DNA of 64,000 bases from Gracilibacillus oryzae (GTDB taxonomy: Bacteria > Bacillota > Bacilli > Bacillales > Amphibacillaceae). Positions 42,592 to 51,228 of the stretch are shown piece after piece. The stretch is taken from NCBI RefSeq assembly GCF_009498735.1, contig NZ_ML762439.1, positions 1 to 64,000 of the forward strand, read 5' to 3'. The notes below the pieces were generated by a model. The model did no database searches and was not told the DNA's origin. It saw nothing but the letters and a program-made list of their open reading frames with translations. Each line of letters opens with the position of its first letter. The stretch's first letter is position 1. The translations under genes and the position numbers were made by a program.

Positions 42592-43782
42592 ATGAGAATT
42601 AGTGTAAGACAAGGGGATTCATTATGGTATTACAGTCAATTATTTAATGTTCCATTATCACTGATTATTGCATCTAACCCATCTGTATCACCTGCTCAGC
42701 TTTATATTGGACAGCAGCTTGATATTCCTGGGTATGTTACTCAATCCTATACAATACAAGCAAATGATACACTTTGGACTATTGCGCAAAATACTAACAT
42801 TCCTGTAGATAGCTTATTTTTACTGAATCCAGCTGTTCAAGCTTCTTATCTTCAAATCGGGCAACAAATACTTATACCTGTACGAGTTACCAATCTCATC
42901 GTCACAGATATCAATCAGTATACATATGAAAAAATGATCAAGGATATTAATCAACTTATTTCCATCTATCCATTTATCCGCAGGAGGTCTATTGGAAATT
43001 CCGTCTTAAATAAAGATCTTGTCGAATTAGAAATAGGGAATGGGCAGAGTATTCGTAACATAAATGGATCTTTTCATGCTAATGAGTGGATTACAACACC
43101 TGTTATCATGCGGTTTATTAATCAATATGCACTGGCACTAACTAACTACCAGCCAATCAGAGGACTTAATCTTCTCCCTTTTTTTGATACAGTACGGTTA
43201 TCTTTCGTTCCAATGGTGAATCCAGATGGTGTAAACCTTGTATTAAATGGTGCAGAAGCTGCCGGTAATTTACGCGAGAATGTTTTACAAATAAATGGGC
43301 AAAATGCTGATTTCAGTAATTGGAAAGCTAATATCAATGGAGTTGATCTCAATAATCAATATCCAGCATTATGGGAGACAGAAGCTGCTAGAAAACCAAC
43401 TTCTCCAAGTCCAAGAGATTTTCCGGGATACCAGCCATTAACAGAGCCAGAAGCAATTGCAATGGCTCAACTCGCCGGAGAGAGGAATTTTGATATAATG
43501 AATGCCTTTCACACCCAGGGAGAAGTGATTTTTTGGGGTTTTGAAGGATTAGAACCACCTGAATCTGAGACGATCGTAAATGAATATCAGCGAGTTAGCG
43601 GCTATTTGCCTGTACAGTATGTTGATAGCTATGCGGGATATAAAGACTGGTTTATTCAACAGTTCCGAAAACCAGGTTTTACCGTGGAATTAGGTGAAGG
43701 AACTAACCCATTACCTATTGGCCAATTTAATGAAATCTATGAAGAAACGTTAGGAATCATGTTAGCTACTTTATATTTATAA
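42592..43782 (+). CDS. LysM-M14 peptidoglycan carboxypeptidase (gamma-D-glutamyl-diamino acid endopeptidase type)
   Basis: A 396-residue enzyme with two LysM wall-binding domains (residues about 1-48 and 50-97, each starting VRQGDSLWYYSQ or IQANDTLWTIAQ and ending in an IGQQL.IP motif), then an M14 zinc carboxypeptidase domain. Zinc ligands are in GSFHANEWITT (His, Glu) and NAFHTQGEV; the catalytic Glu is in FTVELGEGTNPLP. Members of this family cut stem peptides of cortex or wall peptidoglycan and are often sporulation-specific. There is no classical signal peptide, as in Lysinibacillus endopeptidase I. The ATG follows GAGGAGGGCAATA. Confidence 0.92.
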   Translation: MRISVRQGDSLWYYSQLFNVPLSLIIASNPSVSPAQLYIGQQLDIPGYVTQSYTIQANDTLWTIAQNTNIPVDSLFLLNPAVQASYLQIGQQILIPVRVTNLIVTDINQYTYEKMIKDINQLISIYPFIRRRSIGNSVLNKDLVELEIGNGQSIRNINGSFHANEWITTPVIMRFINQYALALTNYQPIRGLNLLPFFDTVRLSFVPMVNPDGVNLVLNGAEAAGNLRENVLQINGQNADFSNWKANINGVDLNNQYPALWETEAARKPTSPSPRDFPGYQPLTEPEAIAMAQLAGERNFDIMNAFHTQGEVIFWGFEGLEPPESETIVNEYQRVSGYLPVQYVDSYAGYKDWFIQQFRKPGFTVELGEGTNPLPIGQFNEIYEETLGIMLATLYL

Positions 43783-43808
43783 GATAAGACTTTGTGATAA
43801 TAAGAAAA

Positions 43809-43843
43809 AAGCAGATAAATAGAGAAAATCTATTTACCTGCTT
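43809..43843. terminator. Bidirectional terminator
   Basis: A 12-bp stem AGCAGATAAATAG/CTATTTACCTGCT with one mismatch lies between the LysM-M14 gene and the nitroreductase gene, with an A-run on its left giving a U-tract for the leftward gene. Confidence 0.75.
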
Positions 43844-44515
43844 CTATTCTATCCATTTAATCACATCATGTAATGGTCTTCTTTTTTTGGCAGCTGGTTC
43901 TGCTTCACGGTAACCAAATGCAGCCATGACTGAAATGGAGAATGAATCATCCTCTAACAGTCCCTCTTCTCTCAAAAATTCGTTCATTTCCCTGATCGAA
44001 AATCCTTCAATCGGACATGAATCAATCCCGATTTGCGCGGCGGCTGTCATCGTATTAGCTAAGGCTATATACGTTTGCTTACTTGCCCAATCAGATATTC
44101 TTCTTTCATCAGTTAGTTCAAAATCACTTTTTTGGAAGTTTTCAATCATGGATAGTAAACCTTCTACTCGATCACCGGGATATTCGTGAATAGTTAGAAA
44201 ATGATCTTTTAAGTAATCAGCGTCATACTTTAAGTCCTTTTGCGTTCTGGATAAATAGATAACAAAATGACTTGCATCCATTATTTTTCCTTTGGCACCC
44301 CAGGAGATATCTTTTATCTTACGACGGAGTGTTTCATTTTGTACTATGAGAAAACGCCATGGTTCAATCCCAAAAGAGCTGGGTGACAGGTATCCTGCTT
44401 CTAAAATAAAGCGAAAGTCATTTGTAGAGATCTTTTGGTTCGGGTCAAATTTTTTAGTAGCATGTCGAAAATGAAAAGCTTCAACTATCTCGCTCTTTTT
44501 TTGCTTCTTATCCAT
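43844..44515 (-). CDS. NAD(P)H-dependent oxidoreductase, nitroreductase family
   Basis: A 223-residue FMN flavoprotein. FMN-binding segments are FRHATKKFDPN, LSPSSFGIEPWRFLIV, IGIDSCPIEGF and AAFGYREAEPAAKKR. It is similar to Bacillus YodC/MhqN-type enzymes that reduce nitroaromatics or quinones. The ATG follows GGAGGTGGAAAT. It is monocistronic; no YodB- or MhqR-type operator was recognised in the 145 bp upstream. Confidence 0.92.
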   Translation of the reverse strand: MDKKQKKSEIVEAFHFRHATKKFDPNQKISTNDFRFILEAGYLSPSSFGIEPWRFLIVQNETLRRKIKDISWGAKGKIMDASHFVIYLSRTQKDLKYDADYLKDHFLTIHEYPGDRVEGLLSMIENFQKSDFELTDERRISDWASKQTYIALANTMTAAAQIGIDSCPIEGFSIREMNEFLREEGLLEDDSFSISVMAAFGYREAEPAAKKRRPLHDVIKWIE

Positions 44516-44661
44516 ATTTCCACCTCCAAATAATCACACTTTCATTATACATCGGCATTCTGGGATGAACTATTAATTTGCTTTCCATCTCATAATGATC
44601 TCGATGTGTCTAGTATGGAGATTGGATAGGATACTCTCGCTTATCTGAGTTTGTATCCTTT

Positions 44662-45579
44662 TTATGGTAATTTATTTCCTGCTGCCCGATATAATTCGTA
44701 CCATTCTTCCCGTGTTAAAGTAACTTCTGATGCTTTGGCTATATCCTTCAACCGCTCGACATTCATTGTCCCGACAACCGGCTGGATACGCGCCGGATGA
44801 CGCAGGATCCATGCAATAGCAATCGCTGATTTTGTTACACCTTTTGTTACAGCATATTCAGCTAATTTTTGGTTTAGGTCAGGAAATTGATCATTATCAA
44901 CAAAAACACCCTCAAAGAATCCATGTTGAAACGGTGACCATGCCTGGATAGTCATATCATGAACTCTACTGTAGTCCAGGATACTCCCGTCTCGAACGAT
45001 AGCTGGTTCATGCAGCATATTGACATTTAGACCAGCATCAATCATCGGTGTAAACATCATACTTAACTGTAATTGATTCGCAATTAAATCTTGATCAACA
45101 TATTTTTTCAATAGTTCTACTTGCATCGGGTTATGATTACTTACACCAAAATGTCGCACCTTACCGTCACGTTTTAATTGGTTAAATGCTTCAGCAACCT
45201 CTTCCGGCTCCACAAGTGTATCTGGTCTATGAAGTAATAATACATCTATATACTCTGTTTTCAGACGTTTCAAGCTTCCTTCAACCGAATCAATAATATG
45301 TTCTTTTGAAAAATCAAAGAAGCCTTTTCGTATCCCGCATTTTGTTTGAATAACCATTTTTTCTCGTACTGCAGGAGTCATATTTATTGCATCTGCAAAT
45401 ATTTCTTCAGACTTCCCACCACCATAAATATCTGCATGGTCGAAAAAATCAATGCCAAGTTCCAGCGCATTTTCAATCACTTTGTTAGCTTCCAGAGTAG
45501 ACAATTGATCGATTCGCATACAACCAAGCGAAATTTCACTTGCAAGTAAACCACTTTTCCCTAGCTCTAATTTTTTCAT
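44662..45579 (-). CDS. Aldo/keto reductase, YdhF/YcsN type
   Basis: A 305-residue NADPH-dependent reductase. The signature segments are GIDFFDHADIYGGGKSEEIF (catalytic Asp and Tyr), LKRLKTEYIDVLLLHRPD (His), HFGVSNHNPMQVE and WILRHPARIQPVVGTMNVER. It reduces aldehydes or ketones; the substrate is unknown. The ATG at 45579 lies behind GTAGAGGTGACAACA; an upstream ATG at 45612 has no ribosome site. It is monocistronic, next to fructokinase but separated by a terminator. Confidence 0.92.
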   Translation of the reverse strand: MKKLELGKSGLLASEISLGCMRIDQLSTLEANKVIENALELGIDFFDHADIYGGGKSEEIFADAINMTPAVREKMVIQTKCGIRKGFFDFSKEHIIDSVEGSLKRLKTEYIDVLLLHRPDTLVEPEEVAEAFNQLKRDGKVRHFGVSNHNPMQVELLKKYVDQDLIANQLQLSMMFTPMIDAGLNVNMLHEPAIVRDGSILDYSRVHDMTIQAWSPFQHGFFEGVFVDNDQFPDLNQKLAEYAVTKGVTKSAIAIAWILRHPARIQPVVGTMNVERLKDIAKASEVTLTREEWYELYRAAGNKLP

Positions 45580-45696
45580 TGTTGTCACCTCTACTCTAAA
45601 ATTTAGACTCATTTTATCATAAATGATTATTGTAAGCGATTAATCAGTTCTGTAATCCTAATGTTTTTCTATTGCTTGATAAACGATTTTATAAAA

Positions 45697-45740
45697 AAAC
45701 AACCATTCTTCCTTTTGGGTTTAAGGAAGATGGTCGTTTT
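45697..45740 (-). terminator. Terminator of the fructokinase gene
   Basis: A long, imperfect 17-bp stem AACAACCATTCTTCCTT/AAGGAAGATGGTCGTT with an eight-base loop is followed on the minus strand by TTTTTTTAT. Confidence 0.75.
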
Positions 45741-45743
45741 GAT

Positions 45744-46613
45744 TTATTCACCCATTGCCAGATATAGAGCGCCTTTTACCCCAGCTTCATCTGTAAGTCC
45801 TGGCGGCACAATATATCGGTCTATTTCGTTTTCTGTTAGATATGGCGAACTTACATAACCATTGAGCATCTTTAAGACATTCTTTCTTATTAATGGGAAC
45901 AATTGCTGCTGTTTCATCACACCGCCACCCATAATAATTCTTTCAGGTGACAAAATATAAATATAATTAGTCAAAGCCTGCGCTAAGTAATATGCTTCCA
46001 TTTCCCAGACTTTCTGGTCTTCAGCGAGTTCATGACCTTTTTTGCCCCATCGTTTTTCCAGTGACGGCCCTGCAGCAATCCCCTCCAGACAGTCTTTATG
46101 GTATGGACATGTGCCTTCATATGTATCTTCTGGATGTCGTCTTACTTTTATGTGACCCATTTCTGAATGGGAAAGTCCTTTTAATGTTTTTCCTTGGAAG
46201 TAAGCACCCGCACCAATACCTGTTCCTACGGTAATATATAAGCAGCTGTTTACATCTGTTGCATTTCCCCACTTAGACTCTGACATTGCAGCAACATTCA
46301 CATCCGTGTCAATGATAATTGGGACACCGAGCTCTTGCTTCAAAGTGTCGCCCAAAGGATAGTCTATCCAATCGGTTTTCGGAGTTTTCTGCAATTGGCC
46401 ATATGTCTCACTATTTTCATTAATATCGATTGGGCCAAATCCTCCTAAACCAAGCTTTTCAATGCCTTTGCCTTTAAAAAAATCCAGGATCTTGGGCACC
46501 GTAATCTCTGGATGTTCGGTTGGAATTACCACTTTTTCCAGTATCTCGCCTTGATCATTTCCAACTCCCAGAACGAATTTCGTTCCACCAGCTTCTATTG
46601 CACCTAACTTCAA
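45744..46613 (-). CDS. Fructokinase, ROK family
   Basis: A 289-residue ROK kinase phosphorylating fructose to fructose-6-phosphate. The ATP-binding start is GAIEAGGTKFVLGVG, the catalytic Asp is in GLGGFGPIDIN, TVGTGIGAGAYFQGK is the second loop, and the zinc-site residues lie in GHIKVRRHPEDTYEGTCPYH and DCLEGIAAGPS. It matches the Bacillus YdhR/GmuE type. The TTG start lies nine bases after GAGGAGG. It would use the fructose released by the sucrose-6-phosphate hydrolase encoded 0.5 kb away. Confidence 0.92.
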   Translation of the reverse strand: MKLGAIEAGGTKFVLGVGNDQGEILEKVVIPTEHPEITVPKILDFFKGKGIEKLGLGGFGPIDINENSETYGQLQKTPKTDWIDYPLGDTLKQELGVPIIIDTDVNVAAMSESKWGNATDVNSCLYITVGTGIGAGAYFQGKTLKGLSHSEMGHIKVRRHPEDTYEGTCPYHKDCLEGIAAGPSLEKRWGKKGHELAEDQKVWEMEAYYLAQALTNYIYILSPERIIMGGGVMKQQQLFPLIRKNVLKMLNGYVSSPYLTENEIDRYIVPPGLTDEAGVKGALYLAMGE

Positions 46614-46756
46614 TTCTATGACCTCCTCTTATGGATAAAGCGTATTCTTTTATTGTAGCATAATTCAGATTTTACTAACTAAAAAACAGTTAATTGGGCA
46701 AATTACTATAAAGTGAGATTTTGATTCCCTACTACTTAAAAAGGAGAGCTTTGTAT

Positions 46757-47053
46757 ATGACTGTTGAATTCTTTATGATAATTGGAATACTTACAGGAAG
46801 TTTAATCATCTTATTAAAACATTGGCTGTTATTACTTGTTCAGGTTATCTATCAAATTGTTGCAATAAATACACCAGATCTTGTTTTCCATTTGTTGGTT
46901 TTTATTCAAATACTATTTGGTTTATGGATTTTCTATCGCACGATTCGGGCAATTGACTATTTTTACACATTGGAGCTGGATCAGATTGAACGTATCCCGC
47001 AAAAATATACAAAAGGCGGCAGATTAGGTCAGAAAAAGCATTTCCTTTTTTAA
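46757..47053 (+). CDS. Small membrane protein of unknown function
   Basis: A 98-residue protein with two hydrophobic stretches (FFMIIGILTGSLIILLKHWL extending to VIYQIV, and FHLLVFIQILFGLWIFY) and a basic tail RLGQKKHFLF. No family was recognised. The ATG at 46757 has AAGGAGAG eight bases upstream; an in-frame ATG at 46721 precedes that site. It stands alone between fructokinase (divergent) and the sucrose hydrolase (convergent), with a terminator overlapping its stop codon. Confidence 0.75.
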   Translation: MTVEFFMIIGILTGSLIILLKHWLLLLVQVIYQIVAINTPDLVFHLLVFIQILFGLWIFYRTIRAIDYFYTLELDQIERIPQKYTKGGRLGQKKHFLF

Positions 47054-47067
47054 TAGAAATGCTTTTT
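47033..47067. terminator. Bidirectional terminator
   Basis: A 12-bp stem AAAAAGCATTTC/GAAATGCTTTTT with an 11-base loop overlaps the stop of the small membrane protein gene and precedes the 3' end of the convergent sucrose hydrolase gene. Confidence 0.75.
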
Positions 47068-47083
47068 CGACTCTTTTCATTTC

Positions 47084-48478
47084 TTATTTAGCTAATTCCC
47101 AAACAGTCAGTTCTCCATTTGCCTGAATGGTGAGCTTATTGTTGGAAGGTTCTGCAAAGATTCTTGATGTAAAGACAATTTCCCCATCATTGATGAAAAT
47201 TTCTATAGAAGAATGATCGATCAGACATTGTATATCTGTAAGCTGTTCTGCGACTGCTACACGTTCTTCTGTCCCAGTTCCGTCTAATTTTGGGCGTAAC
47301 AACTGGACATAGTGGGTACTGGTGTCAAAATGCAGTTTTAAATGTTCGAAAAAATCAATTTTAACATTTTCATTTGCCTGGATATCCAATTTAATTTCAC
47401 TTGCTTTAGGGATATCTTTCATAATGATTTTCTGAGTATTTAATTCTAAGTGATACTTCTGTTGTTTGCGTAGCTGTTTTAATTCTTCAACAGGCTTCTG
47501 GAGAATACGTCCATTTTTATATGTTAGTTCTCTCGGAATTGTCAATTGATGTACCCATCCATTTTCGATTGTCGGGTGTAATTGCTCATCTTGGTCCGGC
47601 ACTCCCATCCAGCCAATTAACAGTCTTCTGCCTTGATCATCCATTGTCGTCTGTGGTGCATAAAACTCAAACCCATGATCTAATTCGACAAACTCTTCAT
47701 GTAAAAATTGATTGGTTCCTTTATTCCATTTCCCTGCTATATAACCTGTCTGATGAATATTGCGGTAATCAATCCCGGAAGCAGACAGTCCCTGAGGAGA
47801 AAATAATAAAATATCTGTACCATTTAATGAAAAGAAATCTGGACATTCCCACATATATCCAAAACCATCTGCTAACATACCACCGAACTGCCATTTTTTT
47901 AAATCTTCAGAAGAAAACCACACAACACTGCCTTCTTCCTTTTCCGTTTGTGCTCCTACCACCATGTAATAACGATCATGTTCCTGCCATACCTTCGGGT
48001 CACGGAAATGGGCAGTATATCCACCAGGCACTTCAATTTGAACTCCCAGTTTTTCAAAATTCCTGCCGTCTTTCGATACAGCAAGACACTGATACGCTTC
48101 TCTAATGTTATTATTTTTTACATTACCTGTATAATATAATAACAGCTCTTCATTGAAAGAGATGGCACTGCCTGAATAACACCCATCTTTATCAAACCAG
48201 TCACTTGGTGCAAGTGCTATTGGTTCTTCCTTCCAATTAATCATATCTTCAGAAGAAACATGTCCCCAAAACTTTGCACCATGTCCAGCTTTAAATGGCA
48301 TCCACTGATAAAATAAATGATAAGTTCCATTCCACTGAATCCATCCATTCGGATCATTAATTAACCCTACTGGTGGTGCAATATGATAAAGTGGATAGAA
48401 TGGATCTTTTTTGACAATGGATCCTTTCTCATTCACTTGATCTGATGCTTTTTTCTTTAGTTGCTGATCTAGACTCAT
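47084..48478 (-). CDS. scrB: Sucrose-6-phosphate hydrolase, GH32
   Basis: A 464-residue GH32 enzyme cleaving imported sucrose-6-phosphate to glucose-6-phosphate and fructose. The nucleophile Asp is in GLINDPNGWIQWNG, the RDP motif in AHFRDPKVWQ, and the acid/base Glu in YMWECPDFF. A C-terminal beta-sandwich follows. No signal peptide. The ATG at 48478 has GAAGGGA upstream; a GTG at 48496 is also in frame. It follows the sucrose IIBC gene by 24 bp, so the two are co-transcribed. Confidence 0.94.
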   Translation of the reverse strand: MSLDQQLKKKASDQVNEKGSIVKKDPFYPLYHIAPPVGLINDPNGWIQWNGTYHLFYQWMPFKAGHGAKFWGHVSSEDMINWKEEPIALAPSDWFDKDGCYSGSAISFNEELLLYYTGNVKNNNIREAYQCLAVSKDGRNFEKLGVQIEVPGGYTAHFRDPKVWQEHDRYYMVVGAQTEKEEGSVVWFSSEDLKKWQFGGMLADGFGYMWECPDFFSLNGTDILLFSPQGLSASGIDYRNIHQTGYIAGKWNKGTNQFLHEEFVELDHGFEFYAPQTTMDDQGRRLLIGWMGVPDQDEQLHPTIENGWVHQLTIPRELTYKNGRILQKPVEELKQLRKQQKYHLELNTQKIIMKDIPKASEIKLDIQANENVKIDFFEHLKLHFDTSTHYVQLLRPKLDGTGTEERVAVAEQLTDIQCLIDHSSIEIFINDGEIVFTSRIFAEPSNNKLTIQANGELTVWELAK

Positions 48479-48502
48479 TCTGTGCCATCCCTTCACCTGG
48501 AG

Positions 48503-49894
48503 TTATTTTGATTGTTCTTCTTTATAGCCAAAGAAATAAGTTAGAAGAAATGCTGTCGCAATTGCTGCAATATTAACTAGCAGATACAGCAATAATTGAT
48601 CATTTAAATAAAGTAATATACCTGGAATTGCGGTTACTGCCATCCCTGTTGCTTTAAGCTGCAGAAGTGATGCGAGGAAACCGCCGACGCCCCCACCGAT
48701 CAGTCCCATAATAAATGGTTTTCCATAACGCAAGTTCACACCGAATATTGCCGGTTCTGTAATACCTAAAAATGCGGACAAAGAGGAAGGCAAAGCTAGT
48801 GCTTTTACTTTCTTTGATTTTGCTTTTAAGCCGACTGCAAGTGTAGCGCCACCCTGTGCAGCAATGGCTGCCGAGATAAGTGGATTAAATGGGTTAAAAC
48901 TTAAATTCTCTAATAATTGAATTTCCAGCAAATTAAATATATGATGCACACCTGTTATAACAATGATCTGGTGCAAGAAACCGATAATCAATCCACTTAA
49001 ACCAAATGGCAGTTCTAATACGGCAATTGTCCCTTCAAAAATCCAATTTTCCACAACATGTAGAATTGGTCCTAACGCGAATAATGATAGAATGATCATT
49101 ACTAGTAATACTAGAAAAGGAGTTAAAATAAGATCCAATGCTTCAGGGACACGCTTACGGAAAAACTTTTCTACTTTAGCTCCAACTAAACCTGCAAAGA
49201 AGGCTGGTAATACTGATCCCTGGTATCCAATCACAGGGATGAAATCAAAGAAGTAGATTGGTTCAACACCGCCGCCTGCGACATTCCATGCATTTGGAAA
49301 TGATGGAGAAACCAGCATTAAACCAAGCACTAAACCACTGACAGGAGTTCCGCCAAAAACTCTGAAGGTTGACCATGCAACAAGTGCAGGCAGGAAGACA
49401 AATGCGGTATCTGTCAATACTTCGGTGAATAAAAGGAAATTATCTGAAATACTGTCTGGTGTTAATCCAAATAAAGCCAGTATTTGTTCTTGTGTTACCA
49501 GTCCCCTTAACCCCATGAATAACCCTGTTGCAACGAGAACTGGAATTATTGGAACAAATACATCACCAAATGTACGGATTGCTCGCTGAAATGCGGTTCC
49601 TTCTTTTTTTGCATCTTCTTTCACTTCTGTTTCCTTGCTGCCAGATACTCCAATGCCTTCGATTGCCTCATAGATCCGGTTAACAGTGCCTGTACCAAAA
49701 ATTATCTGGTATTGTCCAGAATTGAAGAACGCTCCTTTCACTTTATCGATTTGTTCCACTTTTTCGTCATCAATTTTTTCACGATCGTTTACAACAATTC
49801 TAAGCCGAGTTGCACAATGAGCGATCGATTGGACATTTTCTGATCCGCCAATTGATTCAATGACCTGTTTTGCAATTTCTTCATTACTTGCCAC
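48503..49894 (-). CDS. scrA: Sucrose-specific PTS IIBC component
   Basis: A 463-residue membrane permease that imports and phosphorylates sucrose. The IIB domain comes first, with the phosphocysteine C27 in IAHCATRLRIVV. The IIC domain from about residue 105 contains PIIPVLVATGLFMGLRGL, the FGGTPVSGLVLG loop and the GITEPAIFGVNL motif near the substrate site. No IIA domain follows, so an external glucose-type IIA is required. The GTG start lies behind AAGGAGG. First gene of the scrA-scrB operon. Confidence 0.94.
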   Translation of the reverse strand: MASNEEIAKQVIESIGGSENVQSIAHCATRLRIVVNDREKIDDEKVEQIDKVKGAFFNSGQYQIIFGTGTVNRIYEAIEGIGVSGSKETEVKEDAKKEGTAFQRAIRTFGDVFVPIIPVLVATGLFMGLRGLVTQEQILALFGLTPDSISDNFLLFTEVLTDTAFVFLPALVAWSTFRVFGGTPVSGLVLGLMLVSPSFPNAWNVAGGGVEPIYFFDFIPVIGYQGSVLPAFFAGLVGAKVEKFFRKRVPEALDLILTPFLVLLVMIILSLFALGPILHVVENWIFEGTIAVLELPFGLSGLIIGFLHQIIVITGVHHIFNLLEIQLLENLSFNPFNPLISAAIAAQGGATLAVGLKAKSKKVKALALPSSLSAFLGITEPAIFGVNLRYGKPFIMGLIGGGVGGFLASLLQLKATGMAVTAIPGILLYLNDQLLLYLLVNIAAIATAFLLTYFFGYKEEQSK

Positions 49895-49936
49895 AATAAT
49901 TCCTCCTTTTTTGTGAGATCGATTCCATGTTTTGTA

Positions 49937-49965
49937 TATTTATGAGCTTCATCTTTCTATTTCAA
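49937..49965 (-). promoter_or_regulatory. Predicted scrAB promoter
   Basis: On the minus strand TTGAAA (49960-49965) and TAAATA (49937-49942) are exactly 17 bases apart. They lie downstream, in the direction of transcription, of the two LacI-type operators. Confidence 0.55.
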
Positions 49966-49996
49966 TTGTTGGATGAAAGAGTTTCTATAACTCATT

Positions 49997-50014
49997 TGTG
50001 GTATCGTTCCCACA
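49997..50014. promoter_or_regulatory. Sucrose repressor operator O1
   Basis: TGTGGTATCGTTCCCACA is an 18-bp imperfect palindrome with TGTGG arms and a central CG, typical of LacI-family sites. It shares the core TGTGGWATCGTTCCCA with the second site at 50041-50058. Confidence 0.75.
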
Positions 50015-50026
50015 TTTCATAATAAA

Positions 50027-50070
50027 AAACATAAATGATTTGTGGAATCGTTCCCAACTCATTTATGTTT
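50027..50070 (-). terminator. Repressor-gene terminator with operator O2 in its loop
   Basis: A 12-bp perfect stem AAACATAAATGA/TCATTTATGTTT is followed on the minus strand by a T-rich stretch. The 20-base loop (50039-50058) consists almost wholly of the second operator TGTGGAATCGTTCCCAAC. The hairpin would end the scrR transcript while its loop DNA binds the repressor upstream of scrA. Confidence 0.65.
50041..50058. promoter_or_regulatory. Sucrose repressor operator O2
   Basis: TGTGGAATCGTTCCCAAC repeats operator O1 44 bp away with three differences. Four turns of helix separate the two, compatible with looping or cooperative binding. Confidence 0.7.
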
Positions 50071-50074
50071 TGTA

Positions 50075-51061
50075 TCATACACTATTTCTTTTGAGAAGTC
50101 TATAGTCGTGAATAATTTTTTTGATTGCTTTTTCTCCTGTTATTTCTTCTATTAATAATTCGGCAGCAATAACACCTGCTTCTTTATTAAGAAAATCGAT
50201 TACTGTTAAACTCGGCTCAATAAATTGGGATAACCTTGACGCACCAGTTGCTGCAACTGCAATATCTTTTGGGATTTGTAATTGTTGTTCTTTTAAAAAT
50301 TGCATGGCTCCGACAGCTATTTGATCAGTAACTGCAAATACTGCATCCGGTTTTTTGTTATTCTTATTCCAAATTTCCTTAATTGAATCGTAACCTGAAT
50401 CGATACTGAAGTCTCCTTGAACAATCCAGTCCTCATTAATCATTAACTGATGTTGATTCAATGTATCTACAAATCCTCTTTTTCTCTCTATTCCCACTGC
50501 CGGATCATCTTCTCCCACTCCAATAAATGCAATATTTTGATATCCTTTTTGGATCAGGTATGCGATTATCTCTCTTGTTGCATTATAGTCAGGATATATT
50601 ACTGATGAAATGTTGGGGAATTCCTGACCTAAGGCTACAATTGGAAGTGCTGCTTTTTCAATTGCGTTGATTAGCGGTTTTTCTGTATTGGTTGCAAGTA
50701 AAAGAATACCATCTACATTTCTTGACTGTAATAATCTTATAAACTCAATTTCTTTCTCACTTTCCATTGATGTTGTTGTCAAAAGCATCTGGTAGTCATT
50801 TTGCTGTAAGATTTGATTAATTCCTCCGACAACTCGACTTGCTGTTTCTGTACTGATTTTTGGCAGAATCACACCAATGACACCCGTCTTCTTTGTGCGT
50901 AAAGATTTTGCGGACTGGCTAGGTATATATCCAGTTTCTTCAATAACTTTCATAATTCTTTTTTTGGCATCTTCACTTACATAACCATTATCGTTCAAAT
51001 ATCTGGAAACAGTCGAACGGGAAACTTCTGCTAATTTGGCTATATCATTTATTGTGGTCAT
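50075..51061 (-). CDS. scrR: LacI-family sucrose operon repressor
   Basis: A 328-residue repressor. The N-terminal helix-turn-helix and hinge read TINDIAKLAEVSRSTVSRYL and SAKSLRTKKTGVIGVILP. The periplasmic-binding-protein-like core contains IAFIGVGEDDPAVGIERKRG and PDAVFAVTDQIAVGAMQFL. It is encoded directly upstream of scrA in the same direction, with its two likely operators between. The inducer is probably sucrose-6-phosphate or fructose. The ATG follows GAGAGGATTTGATCA. Confidence 0.9.
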   Translation of the reverse strand: MTTINDIAKLAEVSRSTVSRYLNDNGYVSEDAKKRIMKVIEETGYIPSQSAKSLRTKKTGVIGVILPKISTETASRVVGGINQILQQNDYQMLLTTTSMESEKEIEFIRLLQSRNVDGILLLATNTEKPLINAIEKAALPIVALGQEFPNISSVIYPDYNATREIIAYLIQKGYQNIAFIGVGEDDPAVGIERKRGFVDTLNQHQLMINEDWIVQGDFSIDSGYDSIKEIWNKNNKKPDAVFAVTDQIAVGAMQFLKEQQLQIPKDIAVAATGASRLSQFIEPSLTVIDFLNKEAGVIAAELLIEEITGEKAIKKIIHDYRLLKRNSV

Positions 51062-51228
51062 TGATCAAATCCTCTCTCACCATACTCTTTACTTATTGTA
51101 GCGGATTCTAAATAAATAATAAACCAATATAACAACTTTACCGAACAAACTTTCTCTATTTGTTTCTTGGTAATTGTGTTTAGTTTTCTGCTATAATATG
51201 TTGGTCAAACTAAAATAAAGGAGCTATT

